Below, in pieces: positions 8,932 to 17,658 of a DNA stretch of 64,000 nt. Both the position numbers and the translations under genes were made by a program. The notes under the pieces were generated by a model. That model was not told the origin of the DNA and did not search any database. It saw only the letters and a list, made by a program, of their open reading frames with translations. Location of the stretch: NCBI RefSeq assembly GCF_003600835.1, contig NZ_NQYC01000001.1:3262001-3326000 (forward strand), read 5' to 3'. The first letter of the stretch is position 1; each line of letters begins with the position of its first letter. Source of the stretch: Bacillus sp. PK3_68. GTDB taxonomy: Bacteria; Bacillota; Bacilli; Bacillales; Domibacillaceae.

Positions 8932-9777
8932 ATGGGAAATGTTATCGAAGTAAAAGAACTTGTTAAATCATTTGAAAATAAAATCGCCTTAAAAAACGTA
9001 AACTTTAAAGTAAAAAAAGGAGAAACGATTGGCTTTTTAGGCCCGAGTGGTTCCGGAAAAACGACAACGATAAAAATTTTAACAGCACAGTTGAACCCGA
9101 CTGCCGGAGAAGTCACAGTGTTTGGAGAACCGATACATAAATTAAAAGATCCCGCCTATATGAAGAGAATTGGCATCTTAACGGATAATAGCGGACTTTA
9201 CGAGCGGCTTAGCATCTACGATAACCTTTCGTTGTATTGTGATTTGTACGAAGTAAAGAAAAGCAGAATTAATGAAGTGCTTGAATCTGTCAATCTATTG
9301 GAAGAGAAGAGAAAGTTAATTTAAAAGCTGTCCAACGGGATGAAGCAGCGAGTCACATTGGCACGGGCCATCTTACATAAACCGGACCTGCTTTTTCTCG
9401 ATGAACCAACTTCGGCTTTAGACCCAGTCAATACCAGGCATATTCATGAAGGGTTAAAAAAATTGAACCAAGAAGGAACCACTATTTTCTTAACAACTCA
9501 CGATATGCAAGAAGCAGAAGGGCTTTGCGATCGGGTGGCTTTCTTAAATAATGGTGAAATAAGGCTGCTTGATACGCCACAAAATGTAAGAGCACAGCAG
9601 AAAAATACATCCATATTATTGTTGTTAAAGGGAGGCCGTGCAGTCGTCGTTAATAAAGATGGTGAGGGCGCAAAGGAAACCTATGAATATATGAAAACGG
9701 AGCAACTTTTAACGATTCATTCCAATGAGCCGACACTTGGAGATATTTTTGTACGTTTAACAGGGAGGAACTTATGA
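8932..9777 (+). pseudogene. ABC transporter ATP-binding protein with an in-frame stop codon
   Basis: One continuous frame encodes a 281-codon ATPase interrupted by TAA at 9322-9324. Before the stop are the Walker A GPSGSGKTT and the Q-loop region. Immediately after it come the signature KLSNGMKQR and Walker B LLFLDEPTSALDP, then the H-loop LTTHD. The frame is identical on both sides, so this is a substitution (a sense codon become TAA), not an indel. ATG 8932 has AAAAGGGG upstream; an earlier in-frame ATG exists at 8911. The stop would split the nucleotide-binding site, so without readthrough or restart the transporter should be dead. It overlaps the permease start by 4 bases. Confidence 0.85.
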
Positions 9778-10484
9778 TGATATTTTCATTGAAGCGAGTA
9801 AATGCAATATTTGTAAAGGACTGGAAGGACTTGCAAAGAAATTCCTATGTTTTATTTACCTTAGCCTTGCCTTTAGTTTTTGCTGCATGGCTCGGACGGA
9901 TAGGGGAAGACAACGCTCTTTTGGCGACCTACCCAATCAACCTATCTCTCGTTATTGCAGGTGCCTTTATTCAAGCAGCTATGGTGGCTGAGGAAAAAGA
10001 AAAAAATACATTGAGAGGGCTATTATTATCACCGGCCAGTACAGTAGAAATCCTCATAGGAAAAAGTGCATTATCCGCTGTTATGACGATTATTGTTATT
10101 ATTGGATCCATCTTTCTGTCCGACTATAAAACCCCTTCATTGCCACTGTTTTCATTTAGTATATTATTGGGATTAATGATCTATTTGGCTATCGGAACAA
10201 TTCTTGGTTTGCTTTCAAGAACAGTTATGGAAACGAGCATTATTGGAATGCCGGTATTGTTAATCTTTGGCATGAGTTCGATGCTTAAATCAATGATTGA
10301 AAATGACATGCTCTTGCGTATGATTAGTTATTTGCCAAATGAGCAATTAAATACGATTTGGTCTCATTTAAGCAATGGAGCCGGCTTAAGAGTCGTCCTT
10401 GAGAACATGATGATACTGCTGGTATGGGCCATCGTCTCATTTTTTATTACCGTTCTTATCTACAAAAAGAGAAGGATTGATTAA
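9774..10484 (+). CDS. ABC-2 type transporter permease
   Basis: The 236-residue protein has six hydrophobic segments. It contains the ABC-2 coupling region AAMVAEEKEKNTLRGLLLSPAS between the second and third, and ends in a basic tail KKRRID. It pairs with the upstream ATPase, from which its ATG is only displaced by an ATGA overlap. Family members export drugs, antimicrobial peptides or lipids, or Na+ (NatB). The substrate is unknown. The LytTR fusion protein two genes upstream is its likely regulator. Confidence 0.8.
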   Translation: MMIFSLKRVNAIFVKDWKDLQRNSYVLFTLALPLVFAAWLGRIGEDNALLATYPINLSLVIAGAFIQAAMVAEEKEKNTLRGLLLSPASTVEILIGKSALSAVMTIIVIIGSIFLSDYKTPSLPLFSFSILLGLMIYLAIGTILGLLSRTVMETSIIGMPVLLIFGMSSMLKSMIENDMLLRMISYLPNEQLNTIWSHLSNGAGLRVVLENMMILLVWAIVSFFITVLIYKKRRID

Positions 10485-10594
10485 GGAATAGGCTGGGCGA
10501 TGAAAGGGAGTGCGACAAGCTGAAGTAAAGCTTTGGGCTGTCAAGAGAAAGGTGAAAGCTGCTCTTGATGGGAAGAGATAAATGATAACTCGTA

Positions 10595-10632
10595 AGCAGG
10601 TCACTTGATAAAAGTGCCTGCTTTTTGTTTTT
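10595..10632 (+). terminator. Intrinsic terminator of the ABC module
   Basis: The stem AGCAGGTCACTT/AAGTGCCTGCT (one bulged T) has a short loop and is followed by TTTTGTTTTT. Confidence 0.8.
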
Positions 10633-10759
10633 ACTGCTTTCGCTTTTCTAAAAAAGAGCAAGACTTTATAAACTAATGATATCGAGTTAAATATTTTTTG
10701 GACTTTCCACATATAAATAGGTTGCTATGAGAAAAAGCTAGGCGGAAAGGTGGGAATCT

Positions 10760-11773
10760 ATGGTTATTGGGCTATCTATTGTACTGCTGCTTGTGTTGCT
10801 TCTGCCTTTCTTCGTGAAACAGGTGGAAGAGAATTTAGAAGTATTTTTGTTTCTTACGGGTTTTTTAGCGGCTATTATTGGCCAAGTGTTGGACAGGCCT
10901 CTGCTGGCTAAGGCATTGGAAGATCCGATCAACATCACTATAGCCGTTTTGGCAGCAGGACTGTTGTTTAAATGGCTGCGGACGCCTTTAGAAATCGGAA
11001 TTCACCGGATTAGCAGGATGATGCCTTTTCGATTGTTTATTGCGATGATCATTATTATATTGGGCTTGCTGTCAAGTGTGATTACTGCAATCATTGCCGC
11101 CCTTATTTTAGTTTTAATTGTTAGCGTTTTGAACCTTGATCGCCAGTCGGAGGTTCGGCTTGTCGTCTTAGCCTGCTTTTCGATTGGGCTCGGAGCCGCT
11201 TTAACACCGATTGGAGAACCGCTTTCAACCATTGCCATCAGCAAGCTGGGAGAGGATTTCTTTTATCTTCTGCGGTTGATGGGACCTGAAGTGTTAGCAG
11301 CCGTTTGGCTGTTGGGGCTTCTTTCTATGTTCGTTGTGCATCCAAAAAGGAACCAGCAAGGTCTAAATGATAATCAAAAGAGTGAATCATATGAAGAAAT
11401 CATCGTCCGAACGATTAAAATTTATTTGTTTGTCATGGGGCTGACCCTTCTTGGTGCAGGATTTGAACCGTTAATTAATCGTTATCTGCTAGACGTTCAT
11501 ACAGGCATCTTATATTGGATCAACATGATCTCAGCTATCCTTGATAATGCCACTCTCAGCGCTGCTGAAATTAGCCCTTCCATGGAAGGGGAAACAGTAA
11601 AAGCTATTCTACTCGGCCTTCTTATCAGCGGAGGGATGCTTGTGCCCGGCAATATTCCAAATATCATTTCAGCTGGAAAACTAGGAATCACCAGCAAGGA
11701 ATGGGCAAAATTTGGACTGCCTGTTGGGCTCTCGTTCATGGTTATTTTCTTTGTTGCTCTGACCTTTTTATAA
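10760..11773 (+). CDS. DUF1646 family membrane protein, putative cation transporter
   Basis: The 337-residue, strongly hydrophobic protein has about ten transmembrane segments. It contains GLGAALTPIGEPLSTIAISKL in the first half and DNATLSAAEISPSM plus GGMLVPGNIPNII in the second. This internal repeat pattern is that of the ion-transporter (IT) superfamily, as in NhaD-like antiporters, and matches DUF1646. The Asp-Asn and NIPN-type motifs are those expected around the ion path. The substrate is unproven. AGGCGGAAAGGTGG precedes ATG 10760, and a strong terminator follows. Confidence 0.75.
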   Translation: MVIGLSIVLLLVLLLPFFVKQVEENLEVFLFLTGFLAAIIGQVLDRPLLAKALEDPINITIAVLAAGLLFKWLRTPLEIGIHRISRMMPFRLFIAMIIIILGLLSSVITAIIAALILVLIVSVLNLDRQSEVRLVVLACFSIGLGAALTPIGEPLSTIAISKLGEDFFYLLRLMGPEVLAAVWLLGLLSMFVVHPKRNQQGLNDNQKSESYEEIIVRTIKIYLFVMGLTLLGAGFEPLINRYLLDVHTGILYWINMISAILDNATLSAAEISPSMEGETVKAILLGLLISGGMLVPGNIPNIISAGKLGITSKEWAKFGLPVGLSFMVIFFVALTFL

Positions 11774-11785
11774 GACTGATGAGAG

Positions 11786-11817
11786 AAAGCTTAAGAAAAT
11801 TTTCTTAAGCTTTTTTT
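11786..11817 (+). terminator. Intrinsic terminator after the DUF1646 gene
   Basis: A perfect 14-bp inverted repeat AAAGCTTAAGAAAA/TTTTCTTAAGCTTT is followed by more T. The arms are AT-rich and the loop is minimal. Confidence 0.85.
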
Positions 11818-11921
11818 ATTGATCAACATTGTATTTTAATTATGCCTTTAAGAAGAGGAATTTCCGTCAGCCTACCAATGTGGAAAACAGACTTTATCTA
11901 GATTGAGGGCTTTTTCTTTTT

Positions 11922-12806
11922 TTATTGGGTAAAGTAACTAGTAATGAGTTGATCAAGGGCTCGGAGAGGTTCATCCTCCAAGCAGTCACTACTTTTTTTC
12001 AATGAAGAGAGGGCACTTTCCACAAGAAATTTTCGCGGGTTCTTAGAGTGAAGAATCTCGTCCTGGATAAAGTCCAGCAACTCCATATACTTGTGCTTCT
12101 CTTCCTTCCGCTTTACGTCCTTTTTCAGTGTTAAGATGGCGTCGCACAGCTTCTGTTGAAAAGTTTGGTCGGTCTTCTCGCAGTCCGGTAGCCACCTGTC
12201 TAGAAACTCAGGAGGAATTAACTGATCTTTTGATTCCGCTACTTCATTCACCATGTTTACTACCCGCAATACACTGTAACGCACTGCTTGGTGAATGCCG
12301 GTGCCTGATTCCTGCACCAAAGTATAATATTTGAGAGTTTGATGCAAAATTCCGATAAGCATAATTGCACAATCAAACAAATAAGGGTGCTTGCTTTCAT
12401 CAAAAATGTCTACTAACCGTTTGTACATCCAGCGGATAGTGAGTAACTGTCCTCTCTTCATAAATTGTTTGAGGTCTGTGTCATTTGTAACGATTACTTC
12501 CTCAAAAAGAGAGATTAACTTAGTGGTCCTATTCGTTTTCATATGTAATTCAATTTGTTTAATGAAAATGTCAATGTCAGAAGGGTCCTGGCCAATAAGT
12601 AGCTCATTTCGTTCTTTTTCAAGCTGCTTATAAATGGTCTTGAAAAGAGCCATGAGCAGCTCATTTTTGGAGGAAAAGTAATTATAAAACGTTCCTTTGG
12701 AAATCCCGCTATAGTCTAATATGTCTTGGATAGATGTAGCTTGAAAGCCTTTCTCAACAAATAACTGATGGGCCATTTTTATAACATGCTGCTTTCTATC
12801 GTTCAT
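11922..12806 (-). CDS. TetR family transcriptional regulator
   Basis: The 294-residue protein has an N-terminal TetR helix-turn-helix: QLFVEKGFQATSIQDILDYS followed by GISKGTFYNYFSSKNELL (residues 14-51). The C-terminal ligand domain is longer than in most TetR proteins (about 200 residues usual). It is divergent from an MFS drug-efflux gene, the usual arrangement for a repressor of the pump. A perfect inverted repeat (12827-12843) lies 20-37 bases before its start and is the likely operator. The inducer is unknown. Confidence 0.85.
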   Translation of the reverse strand: MNDRKQHVIKMAHQLFVEKGFQATSIQDILDYSGISKGTFYNYFSSKNELLMALFKTIYKQLEKERNELLIGQDPSDIDIFIKQIELHMKTNRTTKLISLFEEVIVTNDTDLKQFMKRGQLLTIRWMYKRLVDIFDESKHPYLFDCAIMLIGILHQTLKYYTLVQESGTGIHQAVRYSVLRVVNMVNEVAESKDQLIPPEFLDRWLPDCEKTDQTFQQKLCDAILTLKKDVKRKEEKHKYMELLDFIQDEILHSKNPRKFLVESALSSLKKSSDCLEDEPLRALDQLITSYFTQ

Positions 12807-12826
12807 TTAATCACCTTTATAGTTAG

Positions 12827-12843
12827 TTGGACTCACTGTCCAA
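12827..12843. promoter_or_regulatory. Candidate TetR-family operator
   Basis: TTGGAC-TCACT-GTCCAA is a perfect 6-bp inverted repeat with a 5-base spacer, in the intergenic region between the TetR gene and the divergent MFS gene. Its position just upstream of the regulator start fits autorepression. No footprint data are available. Confidence 0.5.
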
Positions 12844-12998
12844 ATATTATAGTACATCATTTTTCAGACTAGTACAAACTCTGTAAAAAAGGCGGTTTAT
12901 ATGTTGCGGTATTTGGACTTATAGTATATGATATCTTTTGTGTGAAACGATGGTACAAAATTATGGACCGAATGTCTATCATCTATGGAGGGAAATGA

Positions 12999-14527
12999 AT
13001 GGATCAATCGATAAAAAAGACTAATCGTCCAAATTACGGAATTCTTGCTGTTTTGATGATTGGAGCTTTTATTGCATTTTTAAATAACACACTTCTCAAT
13101 ATTGCACTGCCTTCAATCATGAAGGATTTAGACGTAGGAGCCTCAACGGTTCAGTGGCTGACGACAGGGTTCATGTTAGTGAATGGAATTATGATTCCAA
13201 CCACTGCCTTTTTGATTCAAAAATATTCTGTGCGCCGGCTATTCTTGATCGCTATGGGCTTATTTACCATCGGAACGATCATTGCTGGAGTAGCTCATGT
13301 GTTCCCGCTTTTACTGATGGCACGCATGGTTCAAGCCTCTGGTTCAGCAATTATGATGCCGCTTCTGATGAACGTGATGCTCGTTAGCTTTCCAATAGAA
13401 AAAAGGGGGCTGCAATGGGGGTGTTTGGCTTAATTTTAATGGCTGCACCAGCGATTGGCCCAACTTTGTCAGGCTGGATTATTGAACACTATCATTGGAG
13501 AATGCTTTTCCACTTTGTGACACCGATCGGAATTGTTGTTCTCTTGATTGGCTTCTTTTTGCTTAAAGATAAAAAAGATAAAGTGGACATTCGCCTTGAT
13601 TTATTTTCTTTGCTCCTATCTAGCGTAGGATTCGGTGGTCTGTTGTATGGCTTCAGTTCTGCGGGAAGCAAAGGATGGGGTAGTCCACAAGTGTATGGAA
13701 CAATCCTTATAGGGGCTATTTCGCTAATATGGTTTATTTTGCGGCAATTAAAGATGGAACGGCCAATGCTTAACTTTAAAATCTTTAAGTACCCGATGTT
13801 TGCCTTATCATCGTCTATCACAATGGTTGTTAACATGGCGATGTTTTCTGGTATGCTGTTGATTCCTATTTACGTGCAGACCATTCGGGGAATTTCTCCG
13901 ATGGATGCCGGTTTGATGATGCTGCCTGGAGCGCTTGTCATGGCTCTTATGTCTCCTGTTACAGGAAGGTTATTTGATAAGTTCGGCGGTCGCATTTTAG
14001 CCGTTACCGGATTAACCATTACAACCATTACGACTTATTATTTCAGCAAATTGGCGCTGGATACAACATACACCCACTTAGTTATATTAAATGCTATCCG
14101 AATGTTTGGTATGTCGATGGTGATGATGCCTGTTTCAACAAATGGTTTAAATCAATTGCCAACACGTTTCTATCCACACGGTACTGCAATGAACAATACG
14201 TTGAATCAGGTGGCAGGTGCCATCGGTACAGCGCTGCTGGTCACGGTGATGTCTACCCGTACAGAAACACATGCGGAGGAACTGGCTGCTAATGCAATGA
14301 AGCATGCAACTGTCCAGCCATCAGAAGCGGCTATTGCTGGAATGAAACAGCAAATTGCGATGAAAGCCATGCTGGAAGGCATTAATGATGCCTTCTTTGT
14401 ATCAGCTTTAATTGCTGCTGTTGCACTTGTTCTGGCCCTCTTTATTAAGCGTTCTAAGCAGGCAGAAGATCCATTGAAGGGAAGCCCGCAAAGCAAAAGA
14501 ACTAGACAAGAGCTGGCAGAAGGATAA
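12999..14527 (+). pseudogene. MFS drug efflux transporter, DHA2 family (EmrB/QacA/LmrB-like), frameshifted
   Basis: Two overlapping frames (12999-13433 and 13415-14527) together form one 14-TM DHA2 transporter of about 509 residues. The N-terminal part has LNIALPSIMKDLDVGASTVQ and WLTTGFMLVNGIMIPTTAFL (motif D1 region). The later part has GPTLSGWIIEHYHWRMLF (motif C). The frame breaks in a G5 run at 13405-13409. One more G restores KRGAAMGVFGLILMAAPAIG. It probably exports a hydrophobic drug by proton exchange under control of the divergent TetR protein. It is either a recent lesion or an assembly undercall. Confidence 0.85.
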
Positions 14528-14571
14528 GTCGTTCGCTTCATTCCAAGCAGCAGGTGTGTAAGAGAAGATTG

Positions 14572-14602
14572 AGAGCTATCTTTTTCAAGATAGCTCTTTA
14601 TT
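14572..14602 (+). terminator. Intrinsic terminator of the MFS gene
   Basis: A perfect 11-bp stem AGAGCTATCTT/AAGATAGCTCT with a 4-base loop is followed by TTATTTA. Confidence 0.85.
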
Positions 14603-14723
14603 TATGGAGAAACAGGATTATAAAAGGTGGTATATAAACCTCGAAATTTTGATTATAACTTGTTTATTCGTGGAAAGATGAGAGTAAATATAAATTAGAA
14701 TCAAAAGGATAGAGGGGGCTCCT

Positions 14724-15227
14724 ATGGCTGCTGAAATGAATACTCAAAACATTCATCGAAACCGTGATATTTATTCATCAAAAAATTTGTGGTCCGGCTT
14801 TTTGTTTGGGGTGGGCTTCATTGCTTTTTTTGATGAAGCTGTTTTTCACCAGCTGCTTCACTGGCACCATTTTTACGATAAATCGACTACAGATATTGGC
14901 CTAGTTTCTGACGGTTTGTTCCACGCGTTTAGCTGGTTTGCCACGATTGGCGGTTTGTTTTTATTCGCTGATCTTCGCCGAAGGAAGGCTTTATGGCTTA
15001 CAAGGTGGTGGGGTGGCGTCTTGCTTGGAGCTGGAGTTTTTCAGCTTTACGATGGGACGATCCAGCATAAGGTTATGCGCATTCATCAAATTCGCTATGT
15101 GGAAAATGTGCTAGTTTATGATGCGATTTGGAATGTTACAGCCATTGCTATGATTGTAATTGGTGTTGTTCTTCTTTTTCGCACGCGACCCAAACAATCA
15201 TTAGAAGAGAGAGCTCAACATGAGTAG
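14724..15227 (+). CDS. DUF2243 family membrane protein
   Basis: The 167-residue protein has four hydrophobic segments and many conserved His near the membrane: FFDEAVFHQLLHWHHFYD and LYDGTIQHKVMRIHQIRY. This His-rich pattern is the DUF2243 signature. Its stop overlaps the start of the CtaG-like gene by 8 bases. That coupling and the histidines suggest a role in copper or haem handling for a terminal oxidase; this is inference. The AGAGGGGGCTCCT Shine-Dalgarno supports ATG 14724. Confidence 0.75.
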   Translation: MAAEMNTQNIHRNRDIYSSKNLWSGFLFGVGFIAFFDEAVFHQLLHWHHFYDKSTTDIGLVSDGLFHAFSWFATIGGLFLFADLRRRKALWLTRWWGGVLLGAGVFQLYDGTIQHKVMRIHQIRYVENVLVYDAIWNVTAIAMIVIGVVLLFRTRPKQSLEERAQHE

Positions 15228-16035
15228 TTATACAGATATTTGTTATACTGGCGGGCAACTGGCGGGGATTGTTCCACAAGTGCTTCTGATGCTCCCCTTT
15301 CTACTCGTTCTATTTCTCTATCTTTTAGCTGCCCTAGTTTCTAACCGCCGGCACAGGAAATGGCCATTATTTCGTACATGTTCTTGTATTGTAGGTGTCC
15401 TGCTGGCGGTTTGTTCTGTAGCTGGTCCACTTGCAGAACGGGCTCATATCGACTTTACAGCGCATATGACGGGGCATTTGTTTCTCGGCATGGCCGCTCC
15501 GCTTTTTCTTGTGCTCGCTGCACCGATGACCCTGATGCTGCGGACACTGCCGGTACATTTAGCGAGAAGGTTCGTACGTTTGTTAAAAAGTTGGCCGATT
15601 CAGCTCCTTAGCAATCCGGTAGTCGCCTCTTTGCTTAATGTTGGAGGGTTGTGGGTTCTTTACACCACTGACTTATATACGGCGATGCATCAGAACATTC
15701 TCCTTCACTTATTTGTTCACATACACGTATTTTTGGCTGGCTATCTTTTTACTGCCGCCATGATTTATATTGATCCAATGCCCCATAGAAAAAGTTTTAT
15801 ATATAGAGCGATTGTGCTGATTATCGCTCTAGCTGGTCATGGCATCTTATCTAAGTATATTTATGCGCATCCTCCGATTGGTGTTGCCGAAGGGCAAGCA
15901 AAAGCTGGAGGGATCTTAATGTACTATGGCGGCGATGCAATTGATCTGATACTTGTTTTTATTCTTTGTCTGCAATGGTACAGATCGGCTCGTCCTAGAG
16001 AGTATGTAGAGGGAAGGATACCGGAAGCTACCTAA
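15220..16035 (+). CDS. Cytochrome c oxidase assembly protein, CtaG (caa3) family
   Basis: The 271-residue protein has about seven transmembrane segments and the family motifs SVAGPLAERAHIDFTAHMTGHLFLG and HLFVHIHVFLAGYLFTAAM, followed by IDPMPHR. These His/Met-rich segments fit the role of CtaG_2 proteins in maturing caa3 oxidase, probably by copper delivery. It is coupled to the upstream DUF2243 gene. No ctaCDEF genes are in the window, so this is probably a stand-alone paralogue of the one in the main oxidase operon. Confidence 0.8.
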   Translation: MSSYTDICYTGGQLAGIVPQVLLMLPFLLVLFLYLLAALVSNRRHRKWPLFRTCSCIVGVLLAVCSVAGPLAERAHIDFTAHMTGHLFLGMAAPLFLVLAAPMTLMLRTLPVHLARRFVRLLKSWPIQLLSNPVVASLLNVGGLWVLYTTDLYTAMHQNILLHLFVHIHVFLAGYLFTAAMIYIDPMPHRKSFIYRAIVLIIALAGHGILSKYIYAHPPIGVAEGQAKAGGILMYYGGDAIDLILVFILCLQWYRSARPREYVEGRIPEAT

Positions 16036-16043
16036 ATAGTCTC

Positions 16044-16090
16044 AAGAAGGTGGACAAGGGGATCGTTAACTTTGGCTCACCTTCTTTTTC
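16044..16090 (+). terminator. Probable terminator after the CtaG-like gene
   Basis: AAGAAGGTG pairs with CACCTTCTT across a 25-base loop and is followed by TTTCTT. The stem is short but well placed 9 bases after the stop. Confidence 0.6.
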
Positions 16091-16194
16091 TTAGGGCTTA
16101 CTAATAAATTTGCGTTTTTAACGTACATACTATGGGAAATGAAATAGGTAAAGAAAGCGGAAAAAGATTCGAGAATAAGAAAGGGGAGGACAGT

Positions 16195-17166
16195 GTGAAT
16201 GAATTCTTACGATTGTTGAAATCCGGAAGTAAATCGGCTTTATGGGCAACAATTGTTAATACGATTGTTGCTCTTATTAAAACGGCAGCTTACCTCATTA
16301 CAGGAAATGTCGCTATGTTTGCTGAAATGATGCATAGCTTTGGAGATGCAGCGAATCAGTTGTTCGTTTTTATCGGTTCCTCATTAAGTAAAAAAGCCCC
16401 GACGGAAAGATTTCCAGGAGGGTTTGGCCGGTTAGTCAATCTTGTGCTTTTAGGTGCTGTGTTAGTTGTAGGTGTATTGGCTTATGAAACTATTAAGGAA
16501 GGTGTTCATCATATTTCAGAGGCAGCCCATTCTGAAGACTGGCTCTGGTTAAATATTGCTGTGCTTGGAGCGGCTGCCGTCTTAGAAGCCACCGTTCTTT
16601 ATAAGGCAATGAAAGAAATTACAGAGCATCTCCCTCCAGAAAAAGTCAAAGGTTTTAGAATGATCCCTGAGAGCTATAAGCATGTAAAAAGTGCCAAGCC
16701 AGCCACAAAGCTAGTCTTTTTAGAAGATAATGTGGCTGTTGGCGGTGCGCTGCTTGCTTTGATTGCTATTATTATCGCTACTTATACACCCTTTCACAGC
16801 GCTACAGGATATGCCTCCATTATTATTGGAGTGATGCTGATCTTAGTTGTCGGTCGGATATTTTTGGATAATGCGGCAGGAGCGCTTGGCGTCGCAGATG
16901 TTAAACTGCAAGCAAAAATTGGCGCTCGGGTTCTTCAGCATCCACAAGTGAAAGATATTCAAGACTTAGATGTGATTAAAGAAGGGGACGACTTTCATGT
17001 GGAGCTCCGGCTGGAAGTAGATCCAGAAATGACAATTAAAGTAGCAGATGATATTCGAGATCATATTGAAGAAAATATTAAGAAAAACGTAGCCAATGTG
17101 ACAGATGTGATTATTGAATTTGATGAAGATGATCGTGTCACTACGTGGCCTGGTCCAGTGAAGTAA
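16195..17166 (+). CDS. Cation diffusion facilitator (CDF) family transporter
   Basis: GTG 16195 has AGGGGAGGA just upstream, while the longer ATG frame from 16132 has no ribosome binding site, so I choose GTG (323 residues). The first part has the CDF pattern SALWATIVNTIVALIKTAAY, then AEMMHSFGDAANQ with the metal-binding H-x3-D pair in TM2. Later come further TM segments and a cytoplasmic C-terminal ferredoxin-like domain (HPQVKDIQDLDVIKEGDDFH, DVIIEFDE). It exports a divalent metal such as Zn, Fe or Mn by proton exchange. It lies directly before a manganese riboswitch unit, although it is transcribed separately. Confidence 0.85.
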   Translation: MNEFLRLLKSGSKSALWATIVNTIVALIKTAAYLITGNVAMFAEMMHSFGDAANQLFVFIGSSLSKKAPTERFPGGFGRLVNLVLLGAVLVVGVLAYETIKEGVHHISEAAHSEDWLWLNIAVLGAAAVLEATVLYKAMKEITEHLPPEKVKGFRMIPESYKHVKSAKPATKLVFLEDNVAVGGALLALIAIIIATYTPFHSATGYASIIIGVMLILVVGRIFLDNAAGALGVADVKLQAKIGARVLQHPQVKDIQDLDVIKEGDDFHVELRLEVDPEMTIKVADDIRDHIEENIKKNVANVTDVIIEFDEDDRVTTWPGPVK

Positions 17167-17218
17167 GCGGCTTTTCTGTTTACTTGCGGGAAGAGGGGAT
17201 CATGTTTCGAATTAGCGC

Positions 17219-17247
17219 TTGACACAAGTTATGTACTGAATTATTAT
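17219..17247 (+). promoter_or_regulatory. Sigma-A promoter of the manganese riboswitch unit
   Basis: TTGACA (17219-17224) and TATTAT (17242-17247) are 17 bases apart, close to consensus. The transcript would begin about 15-20 bases before the riboswitch core. Confidence 0.8.
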
Positions 17248-17269
17248 ATTAGTATAAACTCAATATTCC

Positions 17270-17367
17270 TTTTAAGGGGAGTAGCTTTTACAGCAAAGTC
17301 GTCATTACAGAGCAGACCGCTCTCGGCTTTGTTGGCAGCGATGAACGTTGTTAGCAAGACCTTACCA
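17270..17367 (+). promoter_or_regulatory. yybP-ykoY manganese riboswitch
   Basis: The element begins TTTTAAGGGGAGTAGC and ends TTAGCAAGACCTTACC, the two conserved ends of the yybP-ykoY family. Between them lies the long helix GCAAAGTCGTC...CGGCTTTGTTGGC. In this family Mn2+ binding at the crossover of the two arms stabilises the aptamer and prevents terminator formation, turning expression on. The end of the aptamer (AGACCTTACC) is also the left arm of the first terminator, so the two folds exclude each other. It controls the small ORF(s) and the YybP-like protein downstream. Confidence 0.92.
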
Positions 17368-17388
17368 AACGGTAGAGGTCTTTTTTGT
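17356..17388 (+). terminator. Riboswitch expression-platform terminator
   Basis: AGACCTTACC/GGTAGAGGTCT with an AAAC loop and six T. Its left arm overlaps the 3' end of the aptamer, the standard ON-switch design. Confidence 0.88.
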
Positions 17389-17393
17389 TGTAT

Positions 17394-17427
17394 AAGGCCT
17401 GTACCGATGGTGGTACAGGCCTTTTTA
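17394..17427 (+). terminator. Second tandem terminator
   Basis: A perfect 12-bp stem AAGGCCTGTACC/GGTACAGGCCTT with a 6-base loop is followed by T. It lies only 6 bases after the first terminator and does not overlap the aptamer. Confidence 0.85.
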
Positions 17428-17491
17428 GTTTACCTGCTAAGTGTGTGTAACTAACCAGTCTATTAAGTGAGGAGGGAAAACATGAAGAAAG

Positions 17492-17620
17492 ATGTTTATT
17501 ATTCCAACGAGCGGTGGAAAAGAACGAAGAATAGCTAAAAGATCAGTCTTCTATAAAAAAATTGAGAAGAAATTGGAAGAGAAATATGCAGACACTGTAA
17601 ACGGCCAGCAAGCTGGCTGA
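17492..17620 (+). CDS. Possible 42-residue basic peptide gene downstream of the Mn riboswitch
   Basis: Two overlapping short frames follow the terminators. One starts at ATG 17482 behind an ideal GAGGAGGGAAAAC site but stops after 18 codons (17538). The other, ATG 17492 to 17620, encodes 42 residues with a basic helix (KKIEKKLEEKYADTVNGQQA) but has a poorer site. The best start and the longer coding stretch lie in different frames. A single extra base near 17530 would explain this and give a 45-residue protein. Expression depends on passing two terminators. I do not recognise the peptide. Confidence 0.3.
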   Translation: MFIIPTSGGKERRIAKRSVFYKKIEKKLEEKYADTVNGQQAG

Positions 17621-17658
17621 CTCGCCTACAAAAATAAACGTACATGGAGGGTTTTTAT

